In this document: piece after piece, positions 46,439 through 54,952 of the stretch
Layout: each line of letters begins with the position of its first letter
Numbering within the stretch: the stretch's first letter is position 1
NCBI RefSeq assembly: GCF_003478505.1
Contig: NZ_QUFI01000007.1
Location: 1 to 64,000, forward strand
DNA: 64,000 nucleotides
Direction of reading: 5' to 3'
Source of the DNA: Clostridium sp. AF27-2AA
GTDB lineage: Bacteria > Bacillota > Clostridia > Lachnospirales > Lachnospiraceae
Notes under the pieces: generated by a model
What the model was told of the DNA's origin: nothing
What the model saw: only the letters and a program-made list of their open reading frames with translations
Database searches by the model: none
Made by a program: the position numbers and the translations under genes

Positions 46439-47185
46439 ATGGAAGAGAACAAAGCACTTGTGGGTCATGTGCATTCCCTGGAGACCTTTGGGCTGGTAGA
46501 CGGACCGGGTGTCCGCACCGTGGTATTTTTGCAGGGCTGCCGCATGCGCTGCCGTTACTGCCATAACCCGGAGACCTGGAGCATGTCCGGCGGCGAAGAA
46601 TGGACTGCGAAGGATCTATTCAACCGTGTGTACCGTTACCGCACGTACTGGAAGAACAACGGCGGTATTACCGTCAGCGGCGGCGAGCCGCTTCTGCAGA
46701 TTGATTTCCTGCTGGAGTTCTTTGCGCTGGCAAAGGCAAAGGGCATCCACACCACACTGGATACGGCAGGAAATCCATTTACCAGGGAAGAACCGTTTTT
46801 CGGTAAGTTCCGGAAATTAATGGAACTGACGGATCTGGTCATGCTGGATTTTAAAGAGATGGATGGCGTGCGCCATAAAGAACTGACAGGTGTTGCGAAT
46901 GACAACATTCTGGATCTGGCAAGGTATCTTTCCGACACCGGAAAAGATATGTGGATCCGCCATGTGCTGGTACCTGGGCTCACCGACCAGGAAGATGATC
47001 TGAAGGCTATGCGAGGTATGCTTGATGAATTAAAGACCGTGAAAAAGGTAGAAATCCTGCCGTATCACAGTCTGGGACTGTTCAAGTGGCAGAATCTGGG
47101 AATCCCGTATACGCTGGAAGGTGTACCGGCTCCGACGAAGGAAGAAGTGGAGCGGGCCGAGAAGCTTCTGGGAATTGTCAGATAA
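46439..47185 (+). CDS. pflA: Pyruvate formate-lyase-activating enzyme
   Basis: 248-aa radical SAM protein that installs the glycyl radical on PflB. Its CxxxCxxC cluster is C34-R-M-R-C38-R-Y-C41, preceded by GLVDGPGVRTVVFLQGC, and the SAM-binding GGITVSGGEPLLQ and the DFKEMD motif follow. AGGAGGAGAG precedes ATG 46439; the frame is open from 46382, but those codons overlap the terminator. The pair is adjacent in the same order as in most fermenters. Confidence 0.95.
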   Translation: MEENKALVGHVHSLETFGLVDGPGVRTVVFLQGCRMRCRYCHNPETWSMSGGEEWTAKDLFNRVYRYRTYWKNNGGITVSGGEPLLQIDFLLEFFALAKAKGIHTTLDTAGNPFTREEPFFGKFRKLMELTDLVMLDFKEMDGVRHKELTGVANDNILDLARYLSDTGKDMWIRHVLVPGLTDQEDDLKAMRGMLDELKTVKKVEILPYHSLGLFKWQNLGIPYTLEGVPAPTKEEVERAEKLLGIVR

Positions 47186-47265
47186 CCGGCTGACAGGTCA
47201 TCCGGTTGTTGACCGGAAGAGCAGTTAAGCGGATAATCTGCTGTTTGGCCAGCAGGAGTAATCTG

Positions 47266-48162
47266 CTACAGTTCCTGGTATCGTTCTTCCAACAGTTTCC
47301 GTATGCAGGGGTAGAGTGGGTTCAGCGCCTGCTCTTCTCTCCAGACAAGCAGCCCTTTTACAAAAAATGGTTCCGGCAGAGGAATATGGAGCAGGTCTGC
47401 TTCTATTATATGAAACAGACTTTCCGGAAGAATGCTAAGTCCCTCTTTTTCGCAGCAGAGGCGTGCGGCTTCCTGATACGTGCTGGTTTTGACGATGTTT
47501 GGGCAGTCAGCCAGCCCGGTTTGTTCCATAGCTTGTTGCTGCAGGGATGGGAAAAGGGAAAAATTATCTTTCATAAAAACGCGGTCATACTTCCAGGAGC
47601 CTTTGGATTTCATTCTTTCGATTAGATACGTTTCCTGATACCGGGAGCGAGATGCGGCGAGAAGATAGGAATCCTGGTGAAAGATCTGCTGAATGCAGGG
47701 CTTGGAAAACATGGTCCGGGTATTTACGATAAGCAGGTCAACGACATCATTTTCCAGAAATTGCCAGGCATTTTCACAGTCTCCGGCTGTGAGTGTAAGC
47801 CGCGCCTGCGGATAAAGTTTCAGGACTTTTGGCCAGATGTCTTTCAGGAACATGTTTCGCATGGTGTATTCAATATAGATACGGACATTTTGCAGAGCAG
47901 TCTGCTTCAGGGAGGTTAAAGCATCCTGAAGCTCCTGCTCTGTTTTTGCAATCTGCTTTGCGGTCTCCAGCACGATTTTTCCGCGTTCAGTCGGAAGAAT
48001 AGCAGATTTGGAACGCGCAAAGACCGGAAAACCAAGTTTTTCTTCAAAGATTTTCAGCTGTTGGGAAAGTGCTGGCTGGGAAAGCAGGCAGCGCGCTGAC
48101 GCGCGGCTGATGTTCTGTTCTTCTTCAATGGCCAGAAGGTATTCGTAAATTCTGGAATTCAT
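47266..48162 (-). CDS. LysR-family transcriptional regulator
   Basis: 298 aa. The N-terminal helix-turn-helix (EYLLAIEEEQNISRASARCLLSQPALSQQLKIFEEKLGFPVF) is the LysR pattern, with a ligand-binding domain behind it. Preferred start ATG 48162 overlaps the stop of the preceding LysR gene by ATGA, so the two are translated together. The tandem pair diverges from a permease-esterase operon at 49410, its probable target. The ligand is unknown. Confidence 0.85.
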   Translation of the reverse strand: MNSRIYEYLLAIEEEQNISRASARCLLSQPALSQQLKIFEEKLGFPVFARSKSAILPTERGKIVLETAKQIAKTEQELQDALTSLKQTALQNVRIYIEYTMRNMFLKDIWPKVLKLYPQARLTLTAGDCENAWQFLENDVVDLLIVNTRTMFSKPCIQQIFHQDSYLLAASRSRYQETYLIERMKSKGSWKYDRVFMKDNFSLFPSLQQQAMEQTGLADCPNIVKTSTYQEAARLCCEKEGLSILPESLFHIIEADLLHIPLPEPFFVKGLLVWREEQALNPLYPCIRKLLEERYQEL

Positions 48163-49148
48163 AAGCAGTCTTCTCCATATTCTCTCAGAATTTGTCTGGT
48201 GTTTTCGTCCGGACACAAAAATTCAGAATTTGCCTGGTGCAGGCGTCGGTATTCCAGATAAATAAAAAATTTTTCCATTGGGGTCAGAACATGCCCTTTG
48301 CGAAAGGCAAATCCTTCGAAAAGAGTGGGCATACCTGGAAGTGAAAAATAATGGAGCTGTGGAAGACCAAAAGCGCTTGCTTCATCCAGAAAACCGGCAT
48401 AGCTTCCTTCTGCAAGCAGATGTTCGTTTGTCAGGCGATTGGAAGTTTTGAGCTGAATATTTAACTTCAGATGATTCTGTTCCAGAAAACGGCTGACGCG
48501 TTCCCCGATTACGGTTCCGATATCTGGGAGAATAAACGGAGCATCTTCCATGGCAGAAAGCTCTGAAACGGATAAGGCAGCAGGCGCGGTGGCAGTACCT
48601 CCTTTGTCATAGAGCGGGTGAAAACTGGGAATGCCAAGCAGGATCTGTTTCTGTTCAAGAGAGAAAAACAGGTAGTCGTATTTTCTTTGAAGTTCGCAGT
48701 CATCGATCATCAGAAGAATAAAATCCAGCTGATGGGCGAGAAGCTTTTCATGTAGAGAGGCAGATCCCTCGTTTGTCACCGAAACCTGAATGTATGGATA
48801 CTGCTCCAGAAGATACGGATAAATATAGGCAAGCGCAGTGCCTCCACGGATGGGCGGAATTCCGAAACGTACTTCGTTTGGAGAATCCTGTTCCAGAAGA
48901 GTCAGCTTTTGATGAAGCTGGGATTGCAGCAGCTGGATCTTGCGTGCGCTTTTCAGATAAATCTGTCCGGCCTGGGTCAGGGTATAGCAGCCGGAAGAGG
49001 TGAGAAAAAGGCGGATCCCGGTTTCTTCCTCCAGATTTTTCAAGTAGCGGCTCAGCACGGACTGTGAGACATGAAGCGTCCGGGCAGCCTGGGAAAGTGT
49101 TTTATTTTCAGCGATGGCAATGAAGTAATCGTAGTGGAGTGTGTTCAC
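48159..49148 (-). CDS. LysR-family transcriptional regulator
   Basis: 329 aa. HTH: YDYFIAIAENKTLSQAARTLHVSQSVLSRYLKNLEEETGIRLF. The effector domain includes VRFGIPPIRGGTALAYIYPYLLEQYPYIQV. The start is taken as GTG 49148 because AGGAGGAGACTC lies directly upstream; the frame extends to ATG 49169. First gene of a two-LysR operon that overlaps the second by ATGA. Opposite strand to the permease gene at 49410, which it may control. Confidence 0.83.
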   Translation of the reverse strand: MNTLHYDYFIAIAENKTLSQAARTLHVSQSVLSRYLKNLEEETGIRLFLTSSGCYTLTQAGQIYLKSARKIQLLQSQLHQKLTLLEQDSPNEVRFGIPPIRGGTALAYIYPYLLEQYPYIQVSVTNEGSASLHEKLLAHQLDFILLMIDDCELQRKYDYLFFSLEQKQILLGIPSFHPLYDKGGTATAPAALSVSELSAMEDAPFILPDIGTVIGERVSRFLEQNHLKLNIQLKTSNRLTNEHLLAEGSYAGFLDEASAFGLPQLHYFSLPGMPTLFEGFAFRKGHVLTPMEKFFIYLEYRRLHQANSEFLCPDENTRQILREYGEDCL

Positions 49149-49409
49149 GAGTCTCCTCCTGAAAAGCATCTGAGTTGCTGTCAGAAATACGGTGGAGACA
49201 GTAATTCCGCGTATGGACAGAGATGCTATGCTTTTTTCTTATAGTATTATGTTTAGTATATATTAGAAAATCCGAAGATTCAAGCGTATGATGGAACTAT
49301 AAGAGGTGCTGGGTACGCATGTGTAAACAGTAACCTGTTGGAATCAGGCCTGGATTCAAAATCATTACGATGCAGTTTTCTTATGGTACAAAGGAGGAGG
49401 CAACAAATA

Positions 49410-50705
49410 ATGAACACACAACTGATCATTACCTTGGCGGTGCTGGTATTCATGGCAGTATCGTTTATGGTGAGAAAAATATCATTCGGTCTGACTGGCA
49501 TGATCTGCATGCTCGCACTGGCAGTGACCGGAGTCATAGATTTAAACACGGCGTTTTCAGGTTTTTCCAATAAAACCACAATTCTGGTTGCAACTATGAT
49601 GCTGGTAGCTGGTTGTATCGGAAAGACAAGTCTGGTAAGCGTAATCCGCAAGCGGATGTCTTCCATTCAGGAGAAAAGCGGAATTTTCCTGCTTTTGGCG
49701 ATTCTTGGTTTCACCATTTTATTGACCCAGCTGATCGGTATGACTGCCCTGATGTCTGTCATGCTGATGTTAGTCGTTACACTGGATGATGACAGCGATC
49801 TGGCACAGTCCAGAATTTATTTCCTGATCGCAGCGGTCAATGCAGCCTGGTTCGGACGTTTTCCGATCGGTATGGGTGCAACCCTGCCGATGATCCATAA
49901 CTCTTACTATGAGGGGCTGGTAGCAGAGCATCCGGAATTCCTGCTTGGTGTATTTGACTATATGAAAGTGGGACTGATCCCGTCCATCGTGTTGACGATC
50001 TACTGCTTGTTTGCATGGAAGCTGATTCCAAAGACAAAGATGGACGTGAATGCGATGCAGCACACCAACAAAGATACAAAGGCATCCCAGCTGACAAAAC
50101 GTCAGGAGCAGATTGTCTGGGGCGTATTTGGAGTCATCATGCTGGCATTTGTATTTTCTACCCAGCTTGGAAATCTGGTTTATCTGCTTCCGATCGCAGG
50201 CTGCATTATCCTGGTGCTGACCGGTGTTGTTTCCAGTCAGGAAGCTTCCTGCACACTTGCCGGTGACATGGTATTCTGCGTAGCGGGTGTTCTGGTTGTT
50301 TCTTCAGCGCTGAACTCTTCCGGTGCAGGTCAGCTGATCGGTGATTTTGTGCTGAAGCTTTTGGGAAGTAATCCGTCCAGCACCCTGGTTATTACGGTGT
50401 TCTGTGTTGTTACCGTGATTATGACTACGTTCTTAAGCAACAATGGAACCATTGCAATCATGACACCGATCGCAGTTTCGACGGCACTGGCCGGGGGCAT
50501 GAATCCAAAGGCAGTTGTTTTGGTTGTATTCGGTGCATCCTGCCTGGCGATTGCATTCCCAACCGGATGCGCCGCAGCGATGATGGCATTCTCCATTGGA
50601 AATCATAACCCGATGAAGCTGCTTCGGTTTACGCTGCCGTTTTTGATCTTGGGATCTGTTTCCCTGATCATTTCCGCAAGTATTTTTTTCCCGGTTTACA
50701 GTTAA
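49410..50705 (+). CDS. SLC13/DASS-type permease
   Basis: 431 aa with about 11 membrane helices. It has features of the ArsB/NhaD/SLC13 superfamily of anion or dicarboxylate carriers: RKISFGLTGMICMLALAVTGVIDLNTAFSGFSNKTTILVATMMLVAGCI, and a second-half SNNGTIAIMTPIAVSTALAGGMNPKAVVLVVFGASC loop. ATG 49410 follows GGAGGAGGCAACAAATA. It starts a three-gene unit with two HSL-type esterases (14-bp gaps or less), so it probably imports a carboxylate, perhaps an ester or a product the esterases release. Confidence 0.75.
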   Translation: MNTQLIITLAVLVFMAVSFMVRKISFGLTGMICMLALAVTGVIDLNTAFSGFSNKTTILVATMMLVAGCIGKTSLVSVIRKRMSSIQEKSGIFLLLAILGFTILLTQLIGMTALMSVMLMLVVTLDDDSDLAQSRIYFLIAAVNAAWFGRFPIGMGATLPMIHNSYYEGLVAEHPEFLLGVFDYMKVGLIPSIVLTIYCLFAWKLIPKTKMDVNAMQHTNKDTKASQLTKRQEQIVWGVFGVIMLAFVFSTQLGNLVYLLPIAGCIILVLTGVVSSQEASCTLAGDMVFCVAGVLVVSSALNSSGAGQLIGDFVLKLLGSNPSSTLVITVFCVVTVIMTTFLSNNGTIAIMTPIAVSTALAGGMNPKAVVLVVFGASCLAIAFPTGCAAAMMAFSIGNHNPMKLLRFTLPFLILGSVSLIISASIFFPVYS

Positions 50706-50719
50706 GGAGGTAAAGTGAT

Positions 50720-51619
50720 ATGACGAAAGAGTTGCTTCAGGAACAGCTTGAAATCCTGGATCGCACCAATATGCATAAAAACGCAGCAAAAGAACGCGTG
50801 ATCCCGGAAAGCTATCTGGCTTACAAAAACCAGGTGGAACAGAAAGAGACGATGCTTGAGAGCCCGTCAACCGGTGTGCCGGTGCGGTGTGTGATCACAA
50901 AAGCAAACAATCTTGAGAAAGATGCCCCGCTGTTTATTAATCTGCACGGGGGCGGATTTGTCCATCCGCAGGATGGAGATGACGACCTGTTCTGCGCCAG
51001 GGTGGCAGCCGAAATCGGTGGAATTGTAGTGGATGTCGATTATGCGGTAACACCGGAATATGTATTTCCAACGGCGTTTGAGCAGGTCTGGGATGTGGCA
51101 GAATGGGCTTTTGCACATGCAAAAGAGCTTGGCGCAGACTCGAACCGGATTTCCATCGGCGGTCACAGCGCTGGAGGTGCGCTGACTGCAGCTATCTGCT
51201 TGCGTGCAGCAAAAACAGGAAACATGAAATTTGCGCTTCAGATCCTGGATTATGCGGCACTGGATAATGCAATGTCGTTTGAGCCGGGCGGAAATGAACG
51301 CAGCCGCGCGTTCTCCATGCTTTACTGCGATGGAAATGTACGTGTATTAAAGAGCCCATACTGTTCTCCGGTTTTTGCGTCCGGTGAAATGTTGAAAAAT
51401 CAGCCGCGCACCTTGATCATCAACGCAGAGCATTGCCCGTTTCGGACGGTTACCGAGCGTTATGGACAGCGGCTGGCACAGGCCGGAAACGAAGTGGCAT
51501 TTCGGCTTTTCCCGGGAAGTGCCCATGGATTTACCATCCGCATGACAGGAGCATGGTTAGAAGCCCAGGACCTCATCATACGGTATCTGAAAAAAGCAGA
51601 GTACAGGGAGGTAAAGTAA
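50720..51619 (+). CDS. HSL-type alpha/beta hydrolase (esterase)
   Basis: 299 aa. Oxyanion motif HGGGF near residue 75, nucleophile S150 in IGGHSAGGALTAA, and H269 in GSAHGFT. In most HSL esterases the acid is the Asp of a D-P-L-R-D motif; here the aligned sequence is EHC239PFRT, so a Cys replaces it. Another acid, such as the Glu two residues before, might serve. Shares the operon with the permease and a paralogous esterase 1 bp downstream. Substrate unknown. Confidence 0.8.
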   Translation: MTKELLQEQLEILDRTNMHKNAAKERVIPESYLAYKNQVEQKETMLESPSTGVPVRCVITKANNLEKDAPLFINLHGGGFVHPQDGDDDLFCARVAAEIGGIVVDVDYAVTPEYVFPTAFEQVWDVAEWAFAHAKELGADSNRISIGGHSAGGALTAAICLRAAKTGNMKFALQILDYAALDNAMSFEPGGNERSRAFSMLYCDGNVRVLKSPYCSPVFASGEMLKNQPRTLIINAEHCPFRTVTERYGQRLAQAGNEVAFRLFPGSAHGFTIRMTGAWLEAQDLIIRYLKKAEYREVK

Positions 51620-51620
51620 G

Positions 51621-52523
51621 ATGACAGAGGAGAGAAAACAGGAAATTCTCGAAATCATAAGAAATACAAACCGGAGACCGGCACAAACCGGCAAACCGCT
51701 GTACCCGGAAGAAATTATGGCATATCCCAATCTTTGTGAAGAGATAGAAAGCATTAGCCGCACCGTGGATGGCTTTTCCTATCGCATGGATATTCTGAGG
51801 GCAAAGAACCGGGGAAAAAACTGCCCGCTGTTTATCAATATCCATGGAGGCGGATTTATTGGTCCGCACCGGGAAAACGATACTTATTTCAGTGCGTACA
51901 TGGCAGATCAGATTCATGGAATTGCGGTAGATCTGGACTATACCCTTTCTGATGCAGCACCATATCCGGTGGCACTCCATCAGTGCATGGATGCGCTGGA
52001 TTATGTGGCAGAGCATGCAAACACGTGGGGCGCGTCGGCGAAAGATATCAGCGTTGGCGGTTACAGCGCCGGCGGCGCCCTGACAGCAGCAATGGGAATC
52101 TGCTGTGCAGAGCGCGGCGGCTTTGTGCCAAAACTTCAGATTTTGTGTTATCCTCCGCTGGAATACCGTATCCCGGATCAGTACAAGATCGATGCTTACG
52201 ACCGCCAGATTGGAATGGAGCGGTGCAAGGCATTTGCAGATCTCTACTTCGATGATAAGAAAGAAAATTTTGAGGATATTCATAATTCTCCGCTTTATGC
52301 GCCGAGAGAGATTCTGGCAAAGCAGCCAAAAACCCTGATTCTGTCCGCAGGTCTCTGCAATTTCCGTTATGAAGACGAAGATTACGCGATCTGCCTGGCA
52401 GACGCAGGTGCGGAAGTCATCTTAAAACGCTTCCCGGAAGCATCCCACGGATTTATTCCGCATTTCATGGATGGCTGGAAGGAAGCAGCTGACCTGATGG
52501 TGCGGGAAATCCTGGAAAAATGA
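51621..52523 (+). CDS. HSL-type alpha/beta hydrolase (esterase), paralogue of the preceding gene
   Basis: 300 aa. HGGGF oxyanion motif (residues about 75-79), S149 in VGGYSAGGALTAA and HGFIPHF near the end. As in the neighbour, the usual acid position holds Cys: GLC246NFRYED. The two proteins share layout but differ clearly in sequence, suggesting duplication and divergence with different substrates. AGGGAGGTAAAGTAAG precedes ATG 51621, overlapping the previous stop region. Confidence 0.8.
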   Translation: MTEERKQEILEIIRNTNRRPAQTGKPLYPEEIMAYPNLCEEIESISRTVDGFSYRMDILRAKNRGKNCPLFINIHGGGFIGPHRENDTYFSAYMADQIHGIAVDLDYTLSDAAPYPVALHQCMDALDYVAEHANTWGASAKDISVGGYSAGGALTAAMGICCAERGGFVPKLQILCYPPLEYRIPDQYKIDAYDRQIGMERCKAFADLYFDDKKENFEDIHNSPLYAPREILAKQPKTLILSAGLCNFRYEDEDYAICLADAGAEVILKRFPEASHGFIPHFMDGWKEAADLMVREILEK

Positions 52524-52548
52524 GTAAATAATTTGAGCGTAAAACAAT

Positions 52549-52585
52549 GGACCGTGGAAGTTGCCTTTGGTAATTTCCGCGGTCC
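52549..52585. terminator. Hairpin between converging genes
   Basis: GGACCGTGGAAGTT (52549-52562) pairs with AATTTCCGCGGTCC (52572-52585) with G-T wobbles; 9-nt loop. It lies between the second esterase gene and nagB, which converge. Confidence 0.55.
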
Positions 52586-52604
52586 TGTTACGTTAGGGAT
52601 ATTG

Positions 52605-53330
52605 CTATAATTTACTCATCGCAGCTTCATCGGCCACGATCGTGACATCATTATGCAGCTGCAGAATGGATGCCGGAACCTGCGGAGTGATAGGTCCGCA
52701 GATGGTGGCTTTTAATGCATCGGCTTTGTCTTCGCCGCTGACTACCACCAGAATCTTCCTGGCCTTCATGATGCTTCCGATGCCCATGGTGTAGGCCTGT
52801 CTCGGAACATCGTTTTCAGACTCAAAGAAGCGCTTGTTGGCATCAATGGTGCTTTCGGTCAGGTTGACGCAGTGGGTTTCGCGGGCGAAGGAGTCTGCCG
52901 GTTCGTTGAAGCCGATGTGGCCGTTGCGGCCAAGTCCGAGAAGCTGTAAGTCTATGCCGCCGGACTGGCGGATGATTTCCTCATATGCCGCGCAGGCTTT
53001 TTCCGGGTCCGGTTCCAGACCGTTAGGCACGAAGGTGCGGGTTTTATCAATGTTGACATGGTCGAACAGGTTGGTGTTCATAAAATAGCGGTAGCTTTGC
53101 GGGTTTTCCGGGCTTAATCCCTTGTATTCATCCAGGTTGATGCTCATAACCCGGGCAAAATCCAGATCGCCCTTGTTGTACCACTCGATAAGCTGTTTGT
53201 AGGTGCCAATCGGGGAAGAGCCGGTGGCCAGGCCTAATACACAGTGCGGTTTCATGATAACCTGTGCGGAGATGATGTTGGCCGCTTTGCGGCTCATGTC
53301 CTGATAGTTTTTTGCTTTGCAGATGTTCAT
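52605..53330 (-). CDS. nagB: Glucosamine-6-phosphate deaminase
   Basis: 241 aa. It converts glucosamine 6-phosphate to fructose 6-phosphate and ammonia. Markers: LGLATGSSPIGTYKQLIEWY, VMSINLDEYKGLSPENPQSYRYFM (general-base Asp region), and LLGLGRNGHIGFNEPADSF. It is slightly shorter than the E. coli enzyme and lacks its last helix. ATG 53330 with AAGGGGG upstream is preferred over 53372. Divergent from nagA with shared control sequence between. Confidence 0.92.
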   Translation of the reverse strand: MNICKAKNYQDMSRKAANIISAQVIMKPHCVLGLATGSSPIGTYKQLIEWYNKGDLDFARVMSINLDEYKGLSPENPQSYRYFMNTNLFDHVNIDKTRTFVPNGLEPDPEKACAAYEEIIRQSGGIDLQLLGLGRNGHIGFNEPADSFARETHCVNLTESTIDANKRFFESENDVPRQAYTMGIGSIMKARKILVVVSGEDKADALKATICGPITPQVPASILQLHNDVTIVADEAAMSKL

Positions 53331-53376
53331 AGTAAGTAATACCCCCTTATTTATATAAAATACCCCTTCCACCTTA

Positions 53377-53459
53377 AGTATATCGGTTTTTGGCGGAAAT
53401 ACAATAGAAAAAACAGTTTAGCAAAAACTATTGTAATTCTGCGCAGAGTCAACTATACT
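53377..53459. promoter_or_regulatory. Back-to-back nagB and nagA promoters with shared inverted repeat
   Basis: For nagA: TTGTAA (53431-53436), 17 bp, TATACT (53454-53459). For nagB, reading leftward: TTGTAT (53404-53399), 16 bp, TATACT (53382-53377). TACAATAG (53400-53407) and CTATTGTA (53428-53435) are exact inverted repeats that overlap both -35 sequences, as expected for one operator closing both genes. Confidence 0.6.
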
Positions 53460-53482
53460 ACGCCCATAGGGGGTGCATACGC

Positions 53483-54784
53483 ATGATCATTAAAAATGTA
53501 AGGGTTTACACAGAAGAACAGAAATTTGTACTTGGCGAAATCGTGGTTCTGGGAGACCGGATCACAAAGGTGCGTGCAGACGGGGAGAAGAGACAGGCTG
53601 CCGCAGAAGCTCTGGAAACGGAGCTTTCAGTAAACGGATTCCCGGAAGACGAAGAAGCGGAAGAGGTCGTGGTGGATGGGGAAGGCGCTTATGCCATTCC
53701 TGGTCTTATTGACCTGCATTTCCATGGATGTGTGGGGGCAGATGTCTGCGATGGAACGCCGGAGGCGCTGAAAAAGATTGCGCAGTATGAGGCATCTGTC
53801 GGAGTCACAGCCATTGCTCCGGCTACCATGACGCTGCCGGTGGAGGAGCTGGAGCAGATATTGCGGAATGCGGCGGCTTATAAGCGGGCGCAGGACGAAC
53901 ACAGGGCGGCGAATGCGGCAGCAGGCCAGAGTGTGCAGAGGGCAGAACAGAAAGCAGACGGGATGCCAGAAGGAAAATTGGAATTTCCGGAGGCAGATCT
54001 TCTCGGCCTGAATATGGAAGGCCCGTTCATCAGCCCGGTCAAGAAGGGTGCGCAGGATGAGAAAAACATTGTTCCCTGCAACGTGGAAATTGCAAAACGT
54101 TTCCTGAAAGCATCTGAAGGTCTGGTGAAATTCATTGGCATTGCGCCGGAGGAGAGCAGCGAGGCAGTTGCCTTTATTCAGGAAATGAAAGATTCTGTGG
54201 ATATTTCCCTGGCGCACACCAATGCAGATTATGATACGGCCATGGCAGCCTTTGCGGCCGGGGCAAACCATGCAGTGCATCTGTACAATGCAATGCCGGC
54301 CTTTACCCATCGGGCACCGGGAGTCATCGGTGCGGTGGCAGACAGCAGACATGTAATGGTGGAACTGATCTGTGATAATGTACACATTCATCCGGCGGTG
54401 GTGCGGGCTACCTTTGCCATGATGGGAGCGGACCGGATGGTCCTCATCAGTGACAGTATGCGGGCCACCGGAATGCCGGACGGTACTTACACGCTGGGCG
54501 GCCTGGATGTCAGCGTGAACGGAAACCGGGCAACCCTGGTGGATGGCGGTGCACTGGCCGGTTCCGTGACCAATCTGATGGACTGCATGCGCACGGTAGT
54601 GAAGGTTATGAAGATCCCGCTGGAAACGGCAGTGGCCTGCGCAACAGCCAACCCGGCCCGGTGCCTGGGTGTGTATGACACCTACGGTTCTATTTCGGAA
54701 GGGAAAAAAGCAGATATCGTACTGCTGGATGAAGACCTGGAACTGAAAATGGTGATCAAGGACGGTCAGCTGCCATTTCTTTAA
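53483..54784 (+). CDS. nagA: N-acetylglucosamine-6-phosphate deacetylase
   Basis: 433 aa, amidohydrolase superfamily. It removes acetate from GlcNAc 6-phosphate to feed NagB. Metal and substrate motifs: GLIDLHFHGCVGADVCDG, NMEGPFISPVKKGAQDEKN (metal Glu), LAHTNADYDTAMAAFAAGANHAVHLYNAMPAFTHR, ELICDNVHIHPAVV and LISDSMRATGMPDG (catalytic Asp). A 30-residue Ala/Gln/Glu-rich insert near 132-163 is unusual. It ends before a terminator shared with gntP. Confidence 0.92.
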   Translation: MIIKNVRVYTEEQKFVLGEIVVLGDRITKVRADGEKRQAAAEALETELSVNGFPEDEEAEEVVVDGEGAYAIPGLIDLHFHGCVGADVCDGTPEALKKIAQYEASVGVTAIAPATMTLPVEELEQILRNAAAYKRAQDEHRAANAAAGQSVQRAEQKADGMPEGKLEFPEADLLGLNMEGPFISPVKKGAQDEKNIVPCNVEIAKRFLKASEGLVKFIGIAPEESSEAVAFIQEMKDSVDISLAHTNADYDTAMAAFAAGANHAVHLYNAMPAFTHRAPGVIGAVADSRHVMVELICDNVHIHPAVVRATFAMMGADRMVLISDSMRATGMPDGTYTLGGLDVSVNGNRATLVDGGALAGSVTNLMDCMRTVVKVMKIPLETAVACATANPARCLGVYDTYGSISEGKKADIVLLDEDLELKMVIKDGQLPFL

Positions 54785-54879
54785 AAGAGCGCTATAGGGT
54801 GAAGTACTTTAAGGCAGATGAGAACCGGAAGAACTTTGTGGTGCGCGCCGCTTATTAAAGAATGAAAGTGACAAGATGC

Positions 54880-54930
54880 AAAAAAGAACCTCGCCTGATA
54901 GATATATTTCCATCGGGCAAGGTTCTTTTT
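54880..54930. terminator. Bidirectional terminator between nagA and the GntP gene
   Basis: AAAAAAGAACCTCGCCTGAT pairs with ATCGGGCAAGGTTCTTTTT across a 12-nt loop with one bulge. A-run on the left, T-run on the right. Confidence 0.85.
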
Positions 54931-54952
54931 CGTTTCATGATAAAGCAATATT

